Part shown: one piece after another, positions 10,188 to 17,861 of the stretch
Layout of the letters: every line of letters starts with the position of its first letter
Position numbering within the stretch: position 1 is the first letter of the stretch
DNA from: Variovorax paradoxus
GTDB lineage: Bacteria; Pseudomonadota; Gammaproteobacteria; Burkholderiales; Burkholderiaceae_C
Assembly (NCBI RefSeq): GCF_030811855.1
Contig: NZ_JAUSRN010000002.1
Coordinates: forward strand, 558,001-622,000
Direction of reading: 5' to 3'
Length of the DNA stretch: 64,000 nt
Notes under the pieces: model-generated
Told to the model about the DNA's origin: nothing
What the model saw: the letters and a program-made list of their open reading frames with translations, nothing else
The model's database searches: none
Position numbers and translations under genes: made by a program

Positions 10188-11744
10188 TCAGGCCGGGGCC
10201 GAAGTTCGGATCAGGTGATCGAAAGCGCCCAGTGCCGCCTTCGCGCCGTCGCCGGCCGCGATGATGATCTGCTTGAACGGCACCGTGGTCACGTCCCCTG
10301 CCGCGAACACGCCCGGCACCGAGGTTTGCCCCCTGGCGTCGACCACGATCTCGCCGTGCTTCGTCAGTTCGACCACGCCCTTGAGCCAATCGGTGTTGGG
10401 CACCAGGCCGATCTGGATGAACACGCCTTCGAGCTCGACCTTCTTCAGCTCGCCCGTCGCGCGGTCCTTGTAGACCAGGCCGTTGACCTTCTGGTCGCCG
10501 GTGATCTCGGTGGTCTGTGCGTTCGTGAACACGTCGACGTTGCTCAGGCTCTTGAGCTTGCGCTGCAGCACGGCGTCGGCACGCAGCGCCGTGTCGAACT
10601 CGATCAGCGTGACATGGCCCACGATGCCGGCCAAATCGATTGCCGCTTCGACACCCGAGTTGCCGCCGCCGATGACCGCAACGCGCTTGCCTTTGAACAG
10701 CGGGCCGTCGCAGTGCGGGCAGTAAGCCACGCCCTTGTTCTTGAACTCGTGCTCGCCGGGCACGTTGATGTTGCGCCAGCGTGCACCGGTCGAGATGATG
10801 ATCGACTTGCTCTTCAAGGAGGCGCCGCTTTCGAGCTGCACCTCGATCAGGTCCTTGCCCGGTACCAGCGCCTTGGCGCGCTGCAGGTTCATGATGTCGA
10901 CGTCGTAGTCGCGCACGTGCTCCTCGAGCGCATGGGCGAACTTGGGCCCCTCGGTTTCCTTGATGGAAATGAAGTTCTCGATGCCGAGCGTGTCGAGCAC
11001 CTGGCCGCCAAAGCGCTCCGATGCCACGCCAGTGCGAATGCCCTTGCGCGCCGCATACACGGCAGCCGCGGCACCGGCCGGGCCGCCACCGACGATCAGC
11101 ACGTCGAACGGGTCCTTGGCGGCGATCTTCTTTGCCTCGCGCTCGACGCCGCTGGTGTCGATCTTGGCGAGGATTTCTTCCAGGCTCATGCGGCCCTGGC
11201 CGAATTCGGTGCCGTTCAGAAACACGGTCGGCACGGCCATGACCTGGCGTTCCTTGACTTCTTCCTGGAAGGTCCCGCCCTCGATCATCGTGGTGCGGAT
11301 GCGCGGGTTCTGGATCGCCATCAGGTTCAGCGCCTGGACCACGTCGGGGCAGTTGTGGCAGGTGAGCGAAACGTAGATCTCGAACTCGAAGTCGCCGTCG
11401 AGTGCGCGGATCTGGTCGAGCACGGCTTGCTCGACTTTGGGTGGGTAGCCGCCGATCTGCAGCAGCGCAAGGATCAGGGACGTAAATTCATGGCCCATCG
11501 GCAGGCCGGCAAAGCGCGGGCCATGGTTCTCGCTCGGACGGTTGACCGAGAAAGAAGGCTTGCGATGGTTGTCGTCGCGGCTTTCGGTCAACTTGACCAG
11601 CGGCGACACTTCTGCGACGTCCTTCAGCAGCGACAGCATTTCGCCCGAGGCCTTGCTGTCGTCGAGCGAAGCGACGATCTCGATCGGCTGCGTGGCGCGT
11701 TCGAGGTAACTCTTCAATTGGGCTTTGGTGCTTGCGTCGAGCAT
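10188..11744 (-). CDS. ahpF: Alkyl hydroperoxide reductase subunit F
   Basis: The 518-residue NADH-dependent flavoprotein that recycles AhpC. The N-terminal tandem thioredoxin-like domain carries a CHNC redox pair at about 128-131. The FAD/NAD(P) reductase region starts near [19 protein letters not shown] (about 212-230). The second redox pair is CPHC in [12 protein letters not shown], and the C-terminal FAD motif is [11 protein letters not shown]. It lies downstream of ahpC on the same strand but separated from it by a terminator, so readthrough or a separate promoter is needed. An OxyR-like half-site lies 17 bases before its start codon. Confidence 0.97.
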   Translation of the reverse strand: MLDASTKAQLKSYLERATQPIEIVASLDDSKASGEMLSLLKDVAEVSPLVKLTESRDDNHRKPSFSVNRPSENHGPRFAGLPMGHEFTSLILALLQIGGYPPKVEQAVLDQIRALDGDFEFEIYVSLTCHNCPDVVQALNLMAIQNPRIRTTMIEGGTFQEEVKERQVMAVPTVFLNGTEFGQGRMSLEEILAKIDTSGVEREAKKIAAKDPFDVLIVGGGPAGAAAAVYAARKGIRTGVASERFGGQVLDTLGIENFISIKETEGPKFAHALEEHVRDYDVDIMNLQRAKALVPGKDLIEVQLESGASLKSKSIIISTGARWRNINVPGEHEFKNKGVAYCPHCDGPLFKGKRVAVIGGGNSGVEAAIDLAGIVGHVTLIEFDTALRADAVLQRKLKSLSNVDVFTNAQTTEITGDQKVNGLVYKDRATGELKKVELEGVFIQIGLVPNTDWLKGVVELTKHGEIVVDARGQTSVPGVFAAGDVTTVPFKQIIIAAGDGAKAALGAFDHLIRTSAPA

Positions 11745-11760
11745 GACGGACTCACTTTCG

Positions 11761-11775
11761 ATAACTTAAAACTAT
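11761..11775 (-). promoter_or_regulatory. Possible OxyR half-site upstream of ahpF
   Basis: On the minus strand the 15 bases ATAGTTTTAAGTTAT match the OxyR half-operator ATAG-N-T-N3-A-N-CTAT at 9 of 10 defined positions. No second half-site is visible at the expected distance, so this is weaker than the ahpC site. Confidence 0.35.
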
Positions 11776-11787
11776 CAACTTGGGCCG

Positions 11788-11823
11788 AAAAAGCCCGGGG
11801 CCTTGTGAGCGCCCGGGCTTTCG
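11788..11823 (-). terminator. Terminator after ahpC
   Basis: AAAGCCCGGG and CCCGGGCTTT pair across a short loop in the ahpC-ahpF gap. On the minus strand the stem ends in a T-run. It should stop or attenuate transcription from ahpC before ahpF. Confidence 0.8.
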
Positions 11824-11833
11824 CGCGGGACGC

Positions 11834-12397
11834 TTAGATCTTGCCGACGAGGTCGAACGACGGTGCAATGGTCTTGTCGCCCTCATTCCACTTGGCCGGG
11901 CAAACTTCGTTCGGGTGGGCGGCGGTGTAGACCGCTGCCTTCAGCTTGCGCAGGGTTTCCTTGACGTCACGGGCGATTTCGTTGGAGTGCACTTCAGCGG
12001 TCTTGATGATGCCTTCCGGGTTGATCACGAAGGTGCCGCGCAGTGCCAGGCCTTCTTCAGGGATGTGCACGCCGAAAGCGTTGGTCAGCGTGTGGGTCGG
12101 GTCGCCCACCAGCGGGAACTTGGCCTTGCCCACGGCGGGCGACGTGTCGTGCCAGACCTTGTGCGAGAAGTGCGTGTCGGTCGTCACGATGTAGACCTCG
12201 GCACCCAGCTTCTGGAACTCGGGGTAGTTGTCGGCCGCGTCTTCGACTTCGGTCGGGCAGTTGAAGGTGAAGGCCGCCGGCATGAAGATCAGCACGGACC
12301 ATTTGCCCTTGAGCGTCTCGTCGGACACATCGATGAACTTGCCGTTGAGGTAGGCCTGGGTCTTGAAGGGTTGGACTTGAGTGTTGATCAGGGACAT
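11834..12397 (-). CDS. ahpC: Alkyl hydroperoxide reductase subunit C (typical 2-Cys peroxiredoxin)
   Basis: A 187-residue cytoplasmic peroxiredoxin that reduces H2O2 and organic peroxides. The peroxidatic cysteine is Cys47 in FTFNCPTE and the resolving cysteine is Cys166 in NEVCPAKW, matching the AhpC/Prx1 class. The ATG at 12397 is preceded by AAGGAATCACC and begins the conserved MSLINTQVQPFKT; the longer frame to 12496 runs into the OxyR operator and is not coding. It is divergent from bfr with an OxyR site between them, so peroxide induction is expected. AhpF, its reductase, is the next gene downstream. Confidence 0.98.
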   Translation of the reverse strand: MSLINTQVQPFKTQAYLNGKFIDVSDETLKGKWSVLIFMPAAFTFNCPTEVEDAADNYPEFQKLGAEVYIVTTDTHFSHKVWHDTSPAVGKAKFPLVGDPTHTLTNAFGVHIPEEGLALRGTFVINPEGIIKTAEVHSNEIARDVKETLRKLKAAVYTAAHPNEVCPAKWNEGDKTIAPSFDLVGKI

Positions 12398-12445
12398 GGT
12401 GATTCCTTGGATGCTGCGGGTGGACAAAAATAAGTGCGAGCCATG

Positions 12446-12451
12446 AGTATA
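12446..12451 (-). promoter_or_regulatory. ahpC: Candidate -10 box of ahpC
   Basis: TATACT on the minus strand, about 50 bases before the start codon. There is no good -35 at 16-18 bases; that position abuts the OxyR operator, as expected for an activator-dependent promoter. Confidence 0.55.
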
Positions 12452-12472
12452 ACTACCAAATGATAGAAAGCC

Positions 12473-12509
12473 ATAGCTATGAGCTATCGATTGCATCGCT
12501 GCGGCCTAT
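12473..12509. promoter_or_regulatory. OxyR operator between ahpC and bfr
   Basis: The 37-base site fits the four-element OxyR consensus (ATAG-N-T-N3-A-N-CTAT, seven bases, then the same again). The first half, ATAGCTATGAGCTAT at 12473-12487, matches all 10 defined positions. The second half at 12495-12509 matches 8 of 10 (ATCG for ATAG, and G for the inner A). Its ahpC-proximal edge abuts the expected ahpC -35 position. Confidence 0.75.
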
Positions 12510-12659
12510 GAAAGACAAAGGCACCTTCGCCCTCGCCTCCTGCTCGAATACGAACGTGTATCACCATCAAACGCATGCAGACCAGTGCAGCATGGGATTG
12601 CTTGCAAGAGCTCGCTCGCCCCTCTCACAATCCCTACTTTCAGAACAAGGAAAACAATC

Positions 12660-13136
12660 ATGAAGGGCGACCCCAAGGTCATCGAACATCTGCAGGCGCA
12701 GCTCAAGAACGAGCTCACCGCAATCAACCAGTACTTCCTGCACTACCGGATGCTCAAGCACTGGGGCCTGGACAAGCTGGCCAAGAAGGAATACGAGGAA
12801 TCGATCGGCGAAATGAAGCACGCCGACAAACTGATGGACCGCATCTTCATGCTCGACGGCCTGCCCAACCTGCAGGACCTGGGCAAGCTGAACATCGGCG
12901 AGGACGTGCCCGAGTTGCTGGGCTGCGACCTCGGCGCCGAGACCGGCGCGCAAGCCACCATCAAGGACGGCATCGCCTATTGCGAAACCGTGCGCGACTA
13001 CGTCTCACGCGACCTGCTGCAAGAAATTCTGGACGACACCGAAGAGCACATCGACTTCCTGGAAACCCAGATCGATCTGATCGACAAGGTCGGACTGCAG
13101 AACTACCTGCAATCGCAAATGGGCGAGCTCAGCTGA
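12660..13136 (+). CDS. bfr: Bacterioferritin
   Basis: A 158-residue iron-storage protein forming a 24-subunit cage with haem at dimer interfaces. The haem ligand Met52 and the ferroxidase ligands Glu18, Glu51, His54, Glu94 and His130 are all present. Position 127, glutamate in E. coli Bfr, is threonine here, followed by two glutamates (DTEEHID). The ATG at 12660 begins the conserved [11 protein letters not shown] and has AAGGAAA upstream. It is divergent from ahpC across the OxyR operator, tying iron storage to peroxide defence, and bfd for iron release is encoded about 4.4 kb away. Confidence 0.96.
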   Translation: MKGDPKVIEHLQAQLKNELTAINQYFLHYRMLKHWGLDKLAKKEYEESIGEMKHADKLMDRIFMLDGLPNLQDLGKLNIGEDVPELLGCDLGAETGAQATIKDGIAYCETVRDYVSRDLLQEILDDTEEHIDFLETQIDLIDKVGLQNYLQSQMGELS

Positions 13137-13157
13137 TCTCAAGGCCCGGCGCCTTCG

Positions 13158-13712
13158 TCAGTCGACGTCGCCCGGCGCCTTGGGGCGCTTGCGCCCGCTG
13201 AGCATGGCGGCCACCAGGTTTTCCCTGTGCCGCCAGCTCGTGAAAGCTACGCCGGCCAGGTGCAGGGCAATCAAAGCCACCAGCACCCAGGCCAATGTGC
13301 GGTGGAGCCATTCCACCCACGCCAACCCCCAGAACATGTCGAGCGAGTACATCCAGCCCGTGACGCCGACGGCGGCCACCACGGCCAGCAGCGCAAGCAC
13401 CATCCAGCCGCCCAGCGGGTTGTGGCCCAGGTAGCGCTTTTCGCGCTGGGCAAGCACCTGGGCCGCATAGCGCCGCACTTCCGACGGAGATCGGACGAAC
13501 TGCCGGAACCTGGCATAGCGCCCACCTAGCCCGCCTCCGATACAGCGACCCGCGACCAGGGCGAGTGCCACGTAGCCCGCCCATTCATGCTGCCGCAGCA
13601 GCGCCTCGCCGCTGAACCATGCCACGGCAATGGCGACCACCAGCGCCCAGTGCGTGGCACGCAGCCAGAACGCCCAGACCCGCGTCGACGGACGCGCGAC
13701 AGCCGCACGCAC
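13158..13712 (-). CDS. Cytochrome b561-type membrane protein
   Basis: A 184-residue inner-membrane protein of the bacterial cytochrome b561 / Ni-Fe hydrogenase b-subunit family. Four hydrophobic segments lie at about 20-36, 43-60, 103-125 and 135-160. Candidate haem-ligand histidines are in RATHWALVV (about 21) and the last two segments (WLHRTL and IALHLAGV). Such proteins pass electrons between quinones and partner redox proteins. The start lies 11 bases after the stop of the PepSY gene, suggesting a two-gene transcript. It converges on bfr and sits at the edge of the iron block; a role in ferric reduction is possible but unproved. Confidence 0.85.
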   Translation of the reverse strand: MRAAVARPSTRVWAFWLRATHWALVVAIAVAWFSGEALLRQHEWAGYVALALVAGRCIGGGLGGRYARFRQFVRSPSEVRRYAAQVLAQREKRYLGHNPLGGWMVLALLAVVAAVGVTGWMYSLDMFWGLAWVEWLHRTLAWVLVALIALHLAGVAFTSWRHRENLVAAMLSGRKRPKAPGDVD

Positions 13713-13723
13713 CGCGCGGCTCC

Positions 13724-14020
13724 TCAGGATGGCTGCTTCACCTGTCCGACCTTCTCGAAGGTCTTGGGATCGAAGAACGCCTCGGCGCGCTGGCCCTTCT
13801 CGTCGAAGCCATAGACCTCATAGCAGCCATTGAAGTTCTTGATCTGGCGGACCTTCCAGCCTTCGGAGGTCAGCTTGCGCTGCAGCTCCATTTGCGGGCG
13901 CATTTCCTCCTTGGCTACCGGTGCGCACTTGACCGCGTCGTGCTCGACGAATTGTGCGGAGGCAGATGCGGACCAGAGGACAGCGGATGCGGCCGCAAGA
14001 CAAAGAAGTGACTTGTTCAT
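13724..14020 (-). CDS. Secreted PepSY-like small protein
   Basis: A 98-residue protein with a signal peptide: MNKSLLCLAAASAVLWSASASA, with a likely cut after SASA at residue 22. The mature part reads like a PepSY domain: a helix (EMRPQMELQRKLTSEGWKV), then RQIKNFNGCYEVYGFDEKGQRAEAFFDPKTF. PepSY domains are periplasmic regulators or partners of membrane redox and peptidase proteins. Two cysteines (in VKCAPV and NGCYEV) could form a disulphide. It is encoded directly upstream of the cytochrome b561 gene, so the two are likely partners. Confidence 0.82.
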   Translation of the reverse strand: MNKSLLCLAAASAVLWSASASAQFVEHDAVKCAPVAKEEMRPQMELQRKLTSEGWKVRQIKNFNGCYEVYGFDEKGQRAEAFFDPKTFEKVGQVKQPS

Positions 14021-14057
14021 GAATGATCTCCTGGCATTGCAGGTGCCACGCCGCGGC

Positions 14058-14744
14058 TCAGACGTCGAGCCACATGCGCAGCAGGTTGTGATAAGTGCTG
14101 GTAAGCCCGATCACGCCCGGATCGGTCTCGCCGTATTGGCTGCGCAGATGGCGCAGGTGGTTGTCCATATCGAACAGCAGCCTGCGCTGCTCGTCGCTGC
14201 GCACCATGCTCTGGATCCAGAAATAGCTCGCGATACGAAGGCCACGAGTGACGGGCTGCACCCGGTGAACGCTGGTGCCCGGATAAAGCACCATGTCGCC
14301 GGCCGCGAGCTTGACGCGCTGGGTGCCGAAGGTGTCCTCGATCACGAGTTCGCCGCCGTCGTATTCGTCGGGCTCGGCCAGGAACAGGGTGCACGAAATG
14401 TCTGTGCGCACCCGCCCCGTGCCATCGCGCAGAAAACGGACCGCGCTGTCCACATGATTGCCGAAGCTGTTCGCCGTACCGCCGTAGCGGTTGAACAGCG
14501 GCGGCGAAATCTGCTTAGGAAGCGCGGCCGAGAAGAAAAGCTGATGCCGCTCGAGCCCGCGCAGCAGCAGTTGCTGGACCGCGCGGGTTTCTTCGCAATC
14601 TTCCCTCAACTGCTCGTTGTTCTTCGCCTTGGCCGACTGCTCGCCGGCGGTCAGGCGGCCATCTTCCCAGGGCGCTTGGCCCAGGATTTCCCTGGCCTGG
14701 CGAACTTCGTCAGGCGTGAGGACTTCGCGAATGTGCAAGAGCAT
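14058..14744 (-). CDS. piuC: PKHD-type Fe(II)/2-oxoglutarate hydroxylase, PiuC/YbiX family
   Basis: A 228-residue non-haem iron dioxygenase of the prolyl-4-hydroxylase-like fold. The facial triad is visible as His97-x-Asp99 in NHVDSAVR and His160 in SVHRV, with Arg170 placed to bind 2-oxoglutarate. The family is usually encoded next to catecholate siderophore receptors (fiu-ybiX in E. coli, piuA-piuC in Pseudomonas). Here it lies 32 bases downstream of such a receptor on the same strand, almost certainly in one transcript. Its substrate is not established in general. Iron control through the receptor promoter is expected. Confidence 0.93.
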   Translation of the reverse strand: MLLHIREVLTPDEVRQAREILGQAPWEDGRLTAGEQSAKAKNNEQLREDCEETRAVQQLLLRGLERHQLFFSAALPKQISPPLFNRYGGTANSFGNHVDSAVRFLRDGTGRVRTDISCTLFLAEPDEYDGGELVIEDTFGTQRVKLAAGDMVLYPGTSVHRVQPVTRGLRIASYFWIQSMVRSDEQRRLLFDMDNHLRHLRSQYGETDPGVIGLTSTYHNLLRMWLDV

Positions 14745-14776
14745 GAAGAGCGAAAGATCGGTTGTGCCGGTCTATT

Positions 14777-17227
14777 CTAGAAACGTGCTCCCACCGTGAA
14801 GAGCACCGTGCGCTTGGCACCGGCAATCGCGAAGCCCGGATAGAGCTGATCGCCGTAGAGCTTGTTCGTCACGTTGTTGACGTTGAGCTGCGCGTACAGA
14901 TCAGGCGTGAACTTGTACTCGACCATCATGTCGCCCACCACGTAGCCCGGCGTGCTGTTGGCCAGGCTGGCGGCGCCGCTGGCGCCCTGCAGCGGCCGGT
15001 TCTCGGACGCGCCGCGCACACCGCCCGCGATGCGCAACTTGGGCGTGGCCTGGTAGCTGATCCATGCGGCGCCGCTGTGCTTGGGCGTCAGGCCGACGCG
15101 CGAGCCGACGGTGCCCGGCGTTGCGGTGCTGCCGACCTGGTCGATCGTTGCCTTCGGGATGTAAGAGTACGAGAAATAGACTTCCCACTGCGAGGTCAGG
15201 CGGCCGACCACGTCGAGTTCGAGACCCTGGGAATGGCGCTTGCCCGACAGCAGGTAGGAAGTGCTTGCAAAGTCCGAATCGGTGGTGCGCTCGTTGGTCT
15301 TCTCGGTACGGAAGAGGGCCGCGCGCGTCGACAGCTTGCCATCGAGCCAGTCGAGCTTGGTGCCGAGTTCGATGTTGCGGCTCTTCTCCGGTGGCGTGCC
15401 AGCGGTCTGGGGGGTCACGTACTGGTAGGTGTCAGCCGAAGAATTGAACGACGTGCTGTAAGACAGGTGATACGACTGCGTGGTCGAAGGCTGATAGAGC
15501 ACGCCGGCGCGGTAGCTCCAGGCGCCCTGCGACAAATGGGTGGTCGCGACCGTCGGCAGCGGGCTGCCGGCGGAGTAGCGCTCGCGCGGATCGGTGCAGT
15601 TTGCCGTTTGCGTATAGCCGCGCGGGGCCGGAGTGGGCCTCACGCAGGCTGGGTTCGTGTAGTTGTACTGGTTGAAGTCGCCGCTGAGCCTGTCGTAGCG
15701 AACGCCGCCCAGAATCTTCCAGTCGGGCGCAACCTGGACCAGGTCCTGCAGGTAGAGGCCGATCGACTTGGCGGAATACGAACTCGAGTCGCGGTACACC
15801 GGCTCCACGAACGTGCCGCTCAGGCCGGCACCATCGTTCGGCGTGCCGACGAAGGTGTTGGCCCGCGAGCCCAGCGCGCGGCCGCGGAAGCTGTTGTTGA
15901 AGAACGCGTCGTTCTGGTAGCGGCTCGCTTCCTCCTTGGAAGCATCGATACCGGCCAGCAACTGGTGCTTCATGCCGCCCAGGTTCAGCTCCTTGCTGTA
16001 GTCGCTTTGCAGGTAGGTGCCCTTGTATTCGTCCTTGCGCGGCGTGAGGCCGCTGCGCGTGAGCACCGTGTAGTCGCCGAAGTTGGCCAGCGTGGTCGGC
16101 GCACCGAAAGTGGTGCTGGCACCGGCGGCGGTCGACCACTGGTTGCGGTCGAAGGTGCCGGAGCGCACCTGCGTGCGCAGTTCGCCGCCATCATCGAAGC
16201 GATGGAGCCAGGAAGCCGTGCCGTAGGTGGCTTGGCCAAGGAGCTTATCTGCCGTGGTGCCGTAGAAGCTGCCCGGCTTGATGGGAGCGATTGTTCCCAG
16301 GCTGCCAATGGTGGGCACACCGCTTGCGTTGTAGCCGGTAATGCCTTGGCGGCCGGTCGCCACCCAGCGAACCGCCGACAGCGGAACGTTGTCTACGTTC
16401 AGATGGAACAGGCCCACGGTAAATTCATTGGCCGTGCCCACGCCCCAGCTGTACGAAGGCGCAATGCCGTACTTGTCTACCTTGGCGCCCCCGTTGTCGG
16501 CCTTGTTCCACATGCCGTTGATGCGCAGCGCCGAAGTCTCGCCAGTGCGCACATTGAAGTCGGCGGTCGTGCGGTAGTAGCCGCGCGAGCCAACGGTGGC
16601 TTCCACGTCGGTCTGGTCGGCAAGCAAGGGCTTCTTGGTCACCTGGTTGATGACGCCGCCGGTGGAGCCCCGTCCGAAGATCATCGATGCCGAACCGCGC
16701 AGCACCTCGATGCGCTCCAGGTTGAAGGTGTCGCGGTCGTACTGCGAAGGGTCCCGCATGCCGTCGATGAGCAAGTCGCCGACGGTCGCCACCGGGAAAC
16801 CGCGCAGCCGGATGTCCTGGTCAGTGCCGTTCTCGGTCGCGGCGAAAGTGATGCCGGCCGAATAGTGCAAGGCGTCACGGAGCGTGTCGAGCTTGACGTC
16901 GTCGATGAGCTTTTCGGTGATGACGTTGATCGACTGGGGAATGTCGCGAATTTCTTGCGTTCCCTTGCCGATGTTGGTCTTCTTGGTCTGGACCTGGTCC
17001 TTGCCCTGCGTCTCGGCCTGTTCCGTCACCGTGACGGTGCCTAGCGTTCCGCCCTGCACCGTGGCCGGCGGCGTCTGCGCCCAGCTGCTGACCGAGGCAG
17101 CCAGCATCAGCGCCCCGAAAGGAAGCATTGCCGCTTCTCGCGCTACGGCATTCGGGGCGCCCGCGGCAGGAGCAGAAGAAGACACGGGGCGCGACAGACG
17201 CGCGCGCCGACGGACGACATTGGCCAA
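14777..17227 (-). CDS. TonB-dependent catecholate-type siderophore receptor (Fiu/PiuA-like)
   Basis: An 816-residue outer-membrane receptor. The signal region is unusually basic and long (MANVVRRRARLSRPVSS, then a hydrophobic MLPFGALMLAASVSSWAQ near 34-51). A plug domain at about 80-190 includes RDIPQSINVITEKL and VLRGSASMIFGRGSTGGVINQVTK. The 22-stranded barrel ends in FTVGARF with a C-terminal phenylalanine. The ATG at 17227 is preceded by GGGAGG. The neighbour piuC and the divergent bfd-tonB-exbBD genes indicate ferric-siderophore import powered by the TonB system encoded next door. The exact siderophore cannot be read from sequence. Confidence 0.95.
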   Translation of the reverse strand: MANVVRRRARLSRPVSSSAPAAGAPNAVAREAAMLPFGALMLAASVSSWAQTPPATVQGGTLGTVTVTEQAETQGKDQVQTKKTNIGKGTQEIRDIPQSINVITEKLIDDVKLDTLRDALHYSAGITFAATENGTDQDIRLRGFPVATVGDLLIDGMRDPSQYDRDTFNLERIEVLRGSASMIFGRGSTGGVINQVTKKPLLADQTDVEATVGSRGYYRTTADFNVRTGETSALRINGMWNKADNGGAKVDKYGIAPSYSWGVGTANEFTVGLFHLNVDNVPLSAVRWVATGRQGITGYNASGVPTIGSLGTIAPIKPGSFYGTTADKLLGQATYGTASWLHRFDDGGELRTQVRSGTFDRNQWSTAAGASTTFGAPTTLANFGDYTVLTRSGLTPRKDEYKGTYLQSDYSKELNLGGMKHQLLAGIDASKEEASRYQNDAFFNNSFRGRALGSRANTFVGTPNDGAGLSGTFVEPVYRDSSSYSAKSIGLYLQDLVQVAPDWKILGGVRYDRLSGDFNQYNYTNPACVRPTPAPRGYTQTANCTDPRERYSAGSPLPTVATTHLSQGAWSYRAGVLYQPSTTQSYHLSYSTSFNSSADTYQYVTPQTAGTPPEKSRNIELGTKLDWLDGKLSTRAALFRTEKTNERTTDSDFASTSYLLSGKRHSQGLELDVVGRLTSQWEVYFSYSYIPKATIDQVGSTATPGTVGSRVGLTPKHSGAAWISYQATPKLRIAGGVRGASENRPLQGASGAASLANSTPGYVVGDMMVEYKFTPDLYAQLNVNNVTNKLYGDQLYPGFAIAGAKRTVLFTVGARF

Positions 17228-17342
17228 GATAACCTCCCGAAAAAGCCAAACGGCTGGATTTTTGAATGGAATGGCTGGCTAGGATCGGTGCTTGCACCGG
17301 CGTGGCTTGCCGAAATCGGGCTGAAGTGTAGTGCGAACGTAG

Positions 17343-17363
17343 TTCTTAATCATTCGCATTGAG
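17343..17363 (-). promoter_or_regulatory. Candidate Fur site upstream of the siderophore receptor
   Basis: On the minus strand this reads AATGCGAATGATTAAGAA within an AT-rich stretch, resembling the GATAAT/ATTATC hexamer pattern of Fur boxes. It lies about 120 bases before the receptor start. The match is partial. Confidence 0.4.
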
Positions 17364-17429
17364 ATTCGCCGTTGCAAGAGAGCAACATTCCCCCAAACCA
17401 GTACCGAAGACCTATCTTCGGGATAGTTA

Positions 17430-17459
17430 TTGAAAATGCGAGAGATTCGTATTTATAAT
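17430..17459 (+). promoter_or_regulatory. bfd: bfd promoter with an embedded Fur-like palindrome
   Basis: TTGAAA (17430-17435) and a perfect TATAAT (17454-17459) are 18 bases apart and 44 bases before the bfd start. Between them AAATGCGA (17434-17441) and TCGTATTT (17447-17454) form an inverted repeat with 7 of 8 matching positions, of the size and composition of a Fur operator. Confidence 0.6.
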
Positions 17460-17503
17460 CGGCTCGAATCCAAACCAGCCAGCCAACTGCCGCTTTCACC
17501 GCC

Positions 17504-17776
17504 ATGATCGTTTGCGTCTGCCGCCGAGTCTCCGACCGTGAAATCGCACGTCACGTGCGGGCGGGCATGACTTTCGACGAAGTCCAATTCGAGTTGGGCG
17601 TGGCCACCCAGTGTGGCCAATGTGAAGGTTGTGCGCGCGATATCGTCGCGCAGTGCAGCGCCTCCCATCCGGTCGCCGCGTTGAACCGCGAATCCGGAAC
17701 GAGTGCGATCCAGCTTGCCACATCCATTTCGGAAAGCAAGGCATGGAACTCTTCTCGGCACTCGGCGGCAGCCTGA
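17504..17776 (+). CDS. bfd: Bacterioferritin-associated ferredoxin
   Basis: A 90-residue [2Fe-2S] protein that docks on bacterioferritin and passes electrons to release stored iron. Cluster cysteines are Cys4 and Cys6 (MIVCVCRRV) and Cys37 and Cys40 (TQCGQC); the helix-turn-helix fold segment DREIARHVRAGMTFDEV is typical. Residues from about 55 on (SHPVAALNRESG onward) are an unconserved tail longer than in E. coli Bfd (64 residues). The promoter carries a Fur-like palindrome, fitting induction under iron starvation. Its partner bfr lies 4.4 kb upstream in the same iron block. Confidence 0.93.
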   Translation: MIVCVCRRVSDREIARHVRAGMTFDEVQFELGVATQCGQCEGCARDIVAQCSASHPVAALNRESGTSAIQLATSISESKAWNSSRHSAAA

Positions 17777-17817
17777 TATTCGTTGCAGGTTCGGTCTGGT
17801 GGATCTTTCGTAAGTAA
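17743..17817 (+). CDS. Candidate 24-residue single-pass membrane peptide overlapping the bfd 3' end
   Basis: An ATG at 17743 opens a short frame to a TAA at 17815, overlapping the bfd tail in another frame by 34 bases. The product is short and hydrophobic: MELF, then about 17 apolar residues including ALGGSLIFVAGS and VWWIF, ending in RK, which is what a tiny membrane peptide looks like. AAGG lies 3-7 bases upstream, slightly close for a ribosome site. It sits between bfd and tonB. It could be chance; the composition is the only positive evidence. Confidence 0.3.
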   Translation: MELFSALGGSLIFVAGSVWWIFRK

Positions 17818-17861
17818 ACAGTAGTCGTAGCGGTTTTGCTGCAATCGGGGCACGTTTCGGC

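Noticed and set aside
13144..13180. Direct repeat of GCCCGGCGCCTT after bfr.
   Set aside because: The second copy overlaps the 3' coding part of the b561 gene and the two do not form a terminator-like hairpin; probably chance in GC-rich DNA.
14762..17044. A 760-codon frame antisense to the TonB receptor.
   Set aside because: The receptor has a signal peptide, plug and barrel with a C-terminal Phe; the antisense frame has no such structure.
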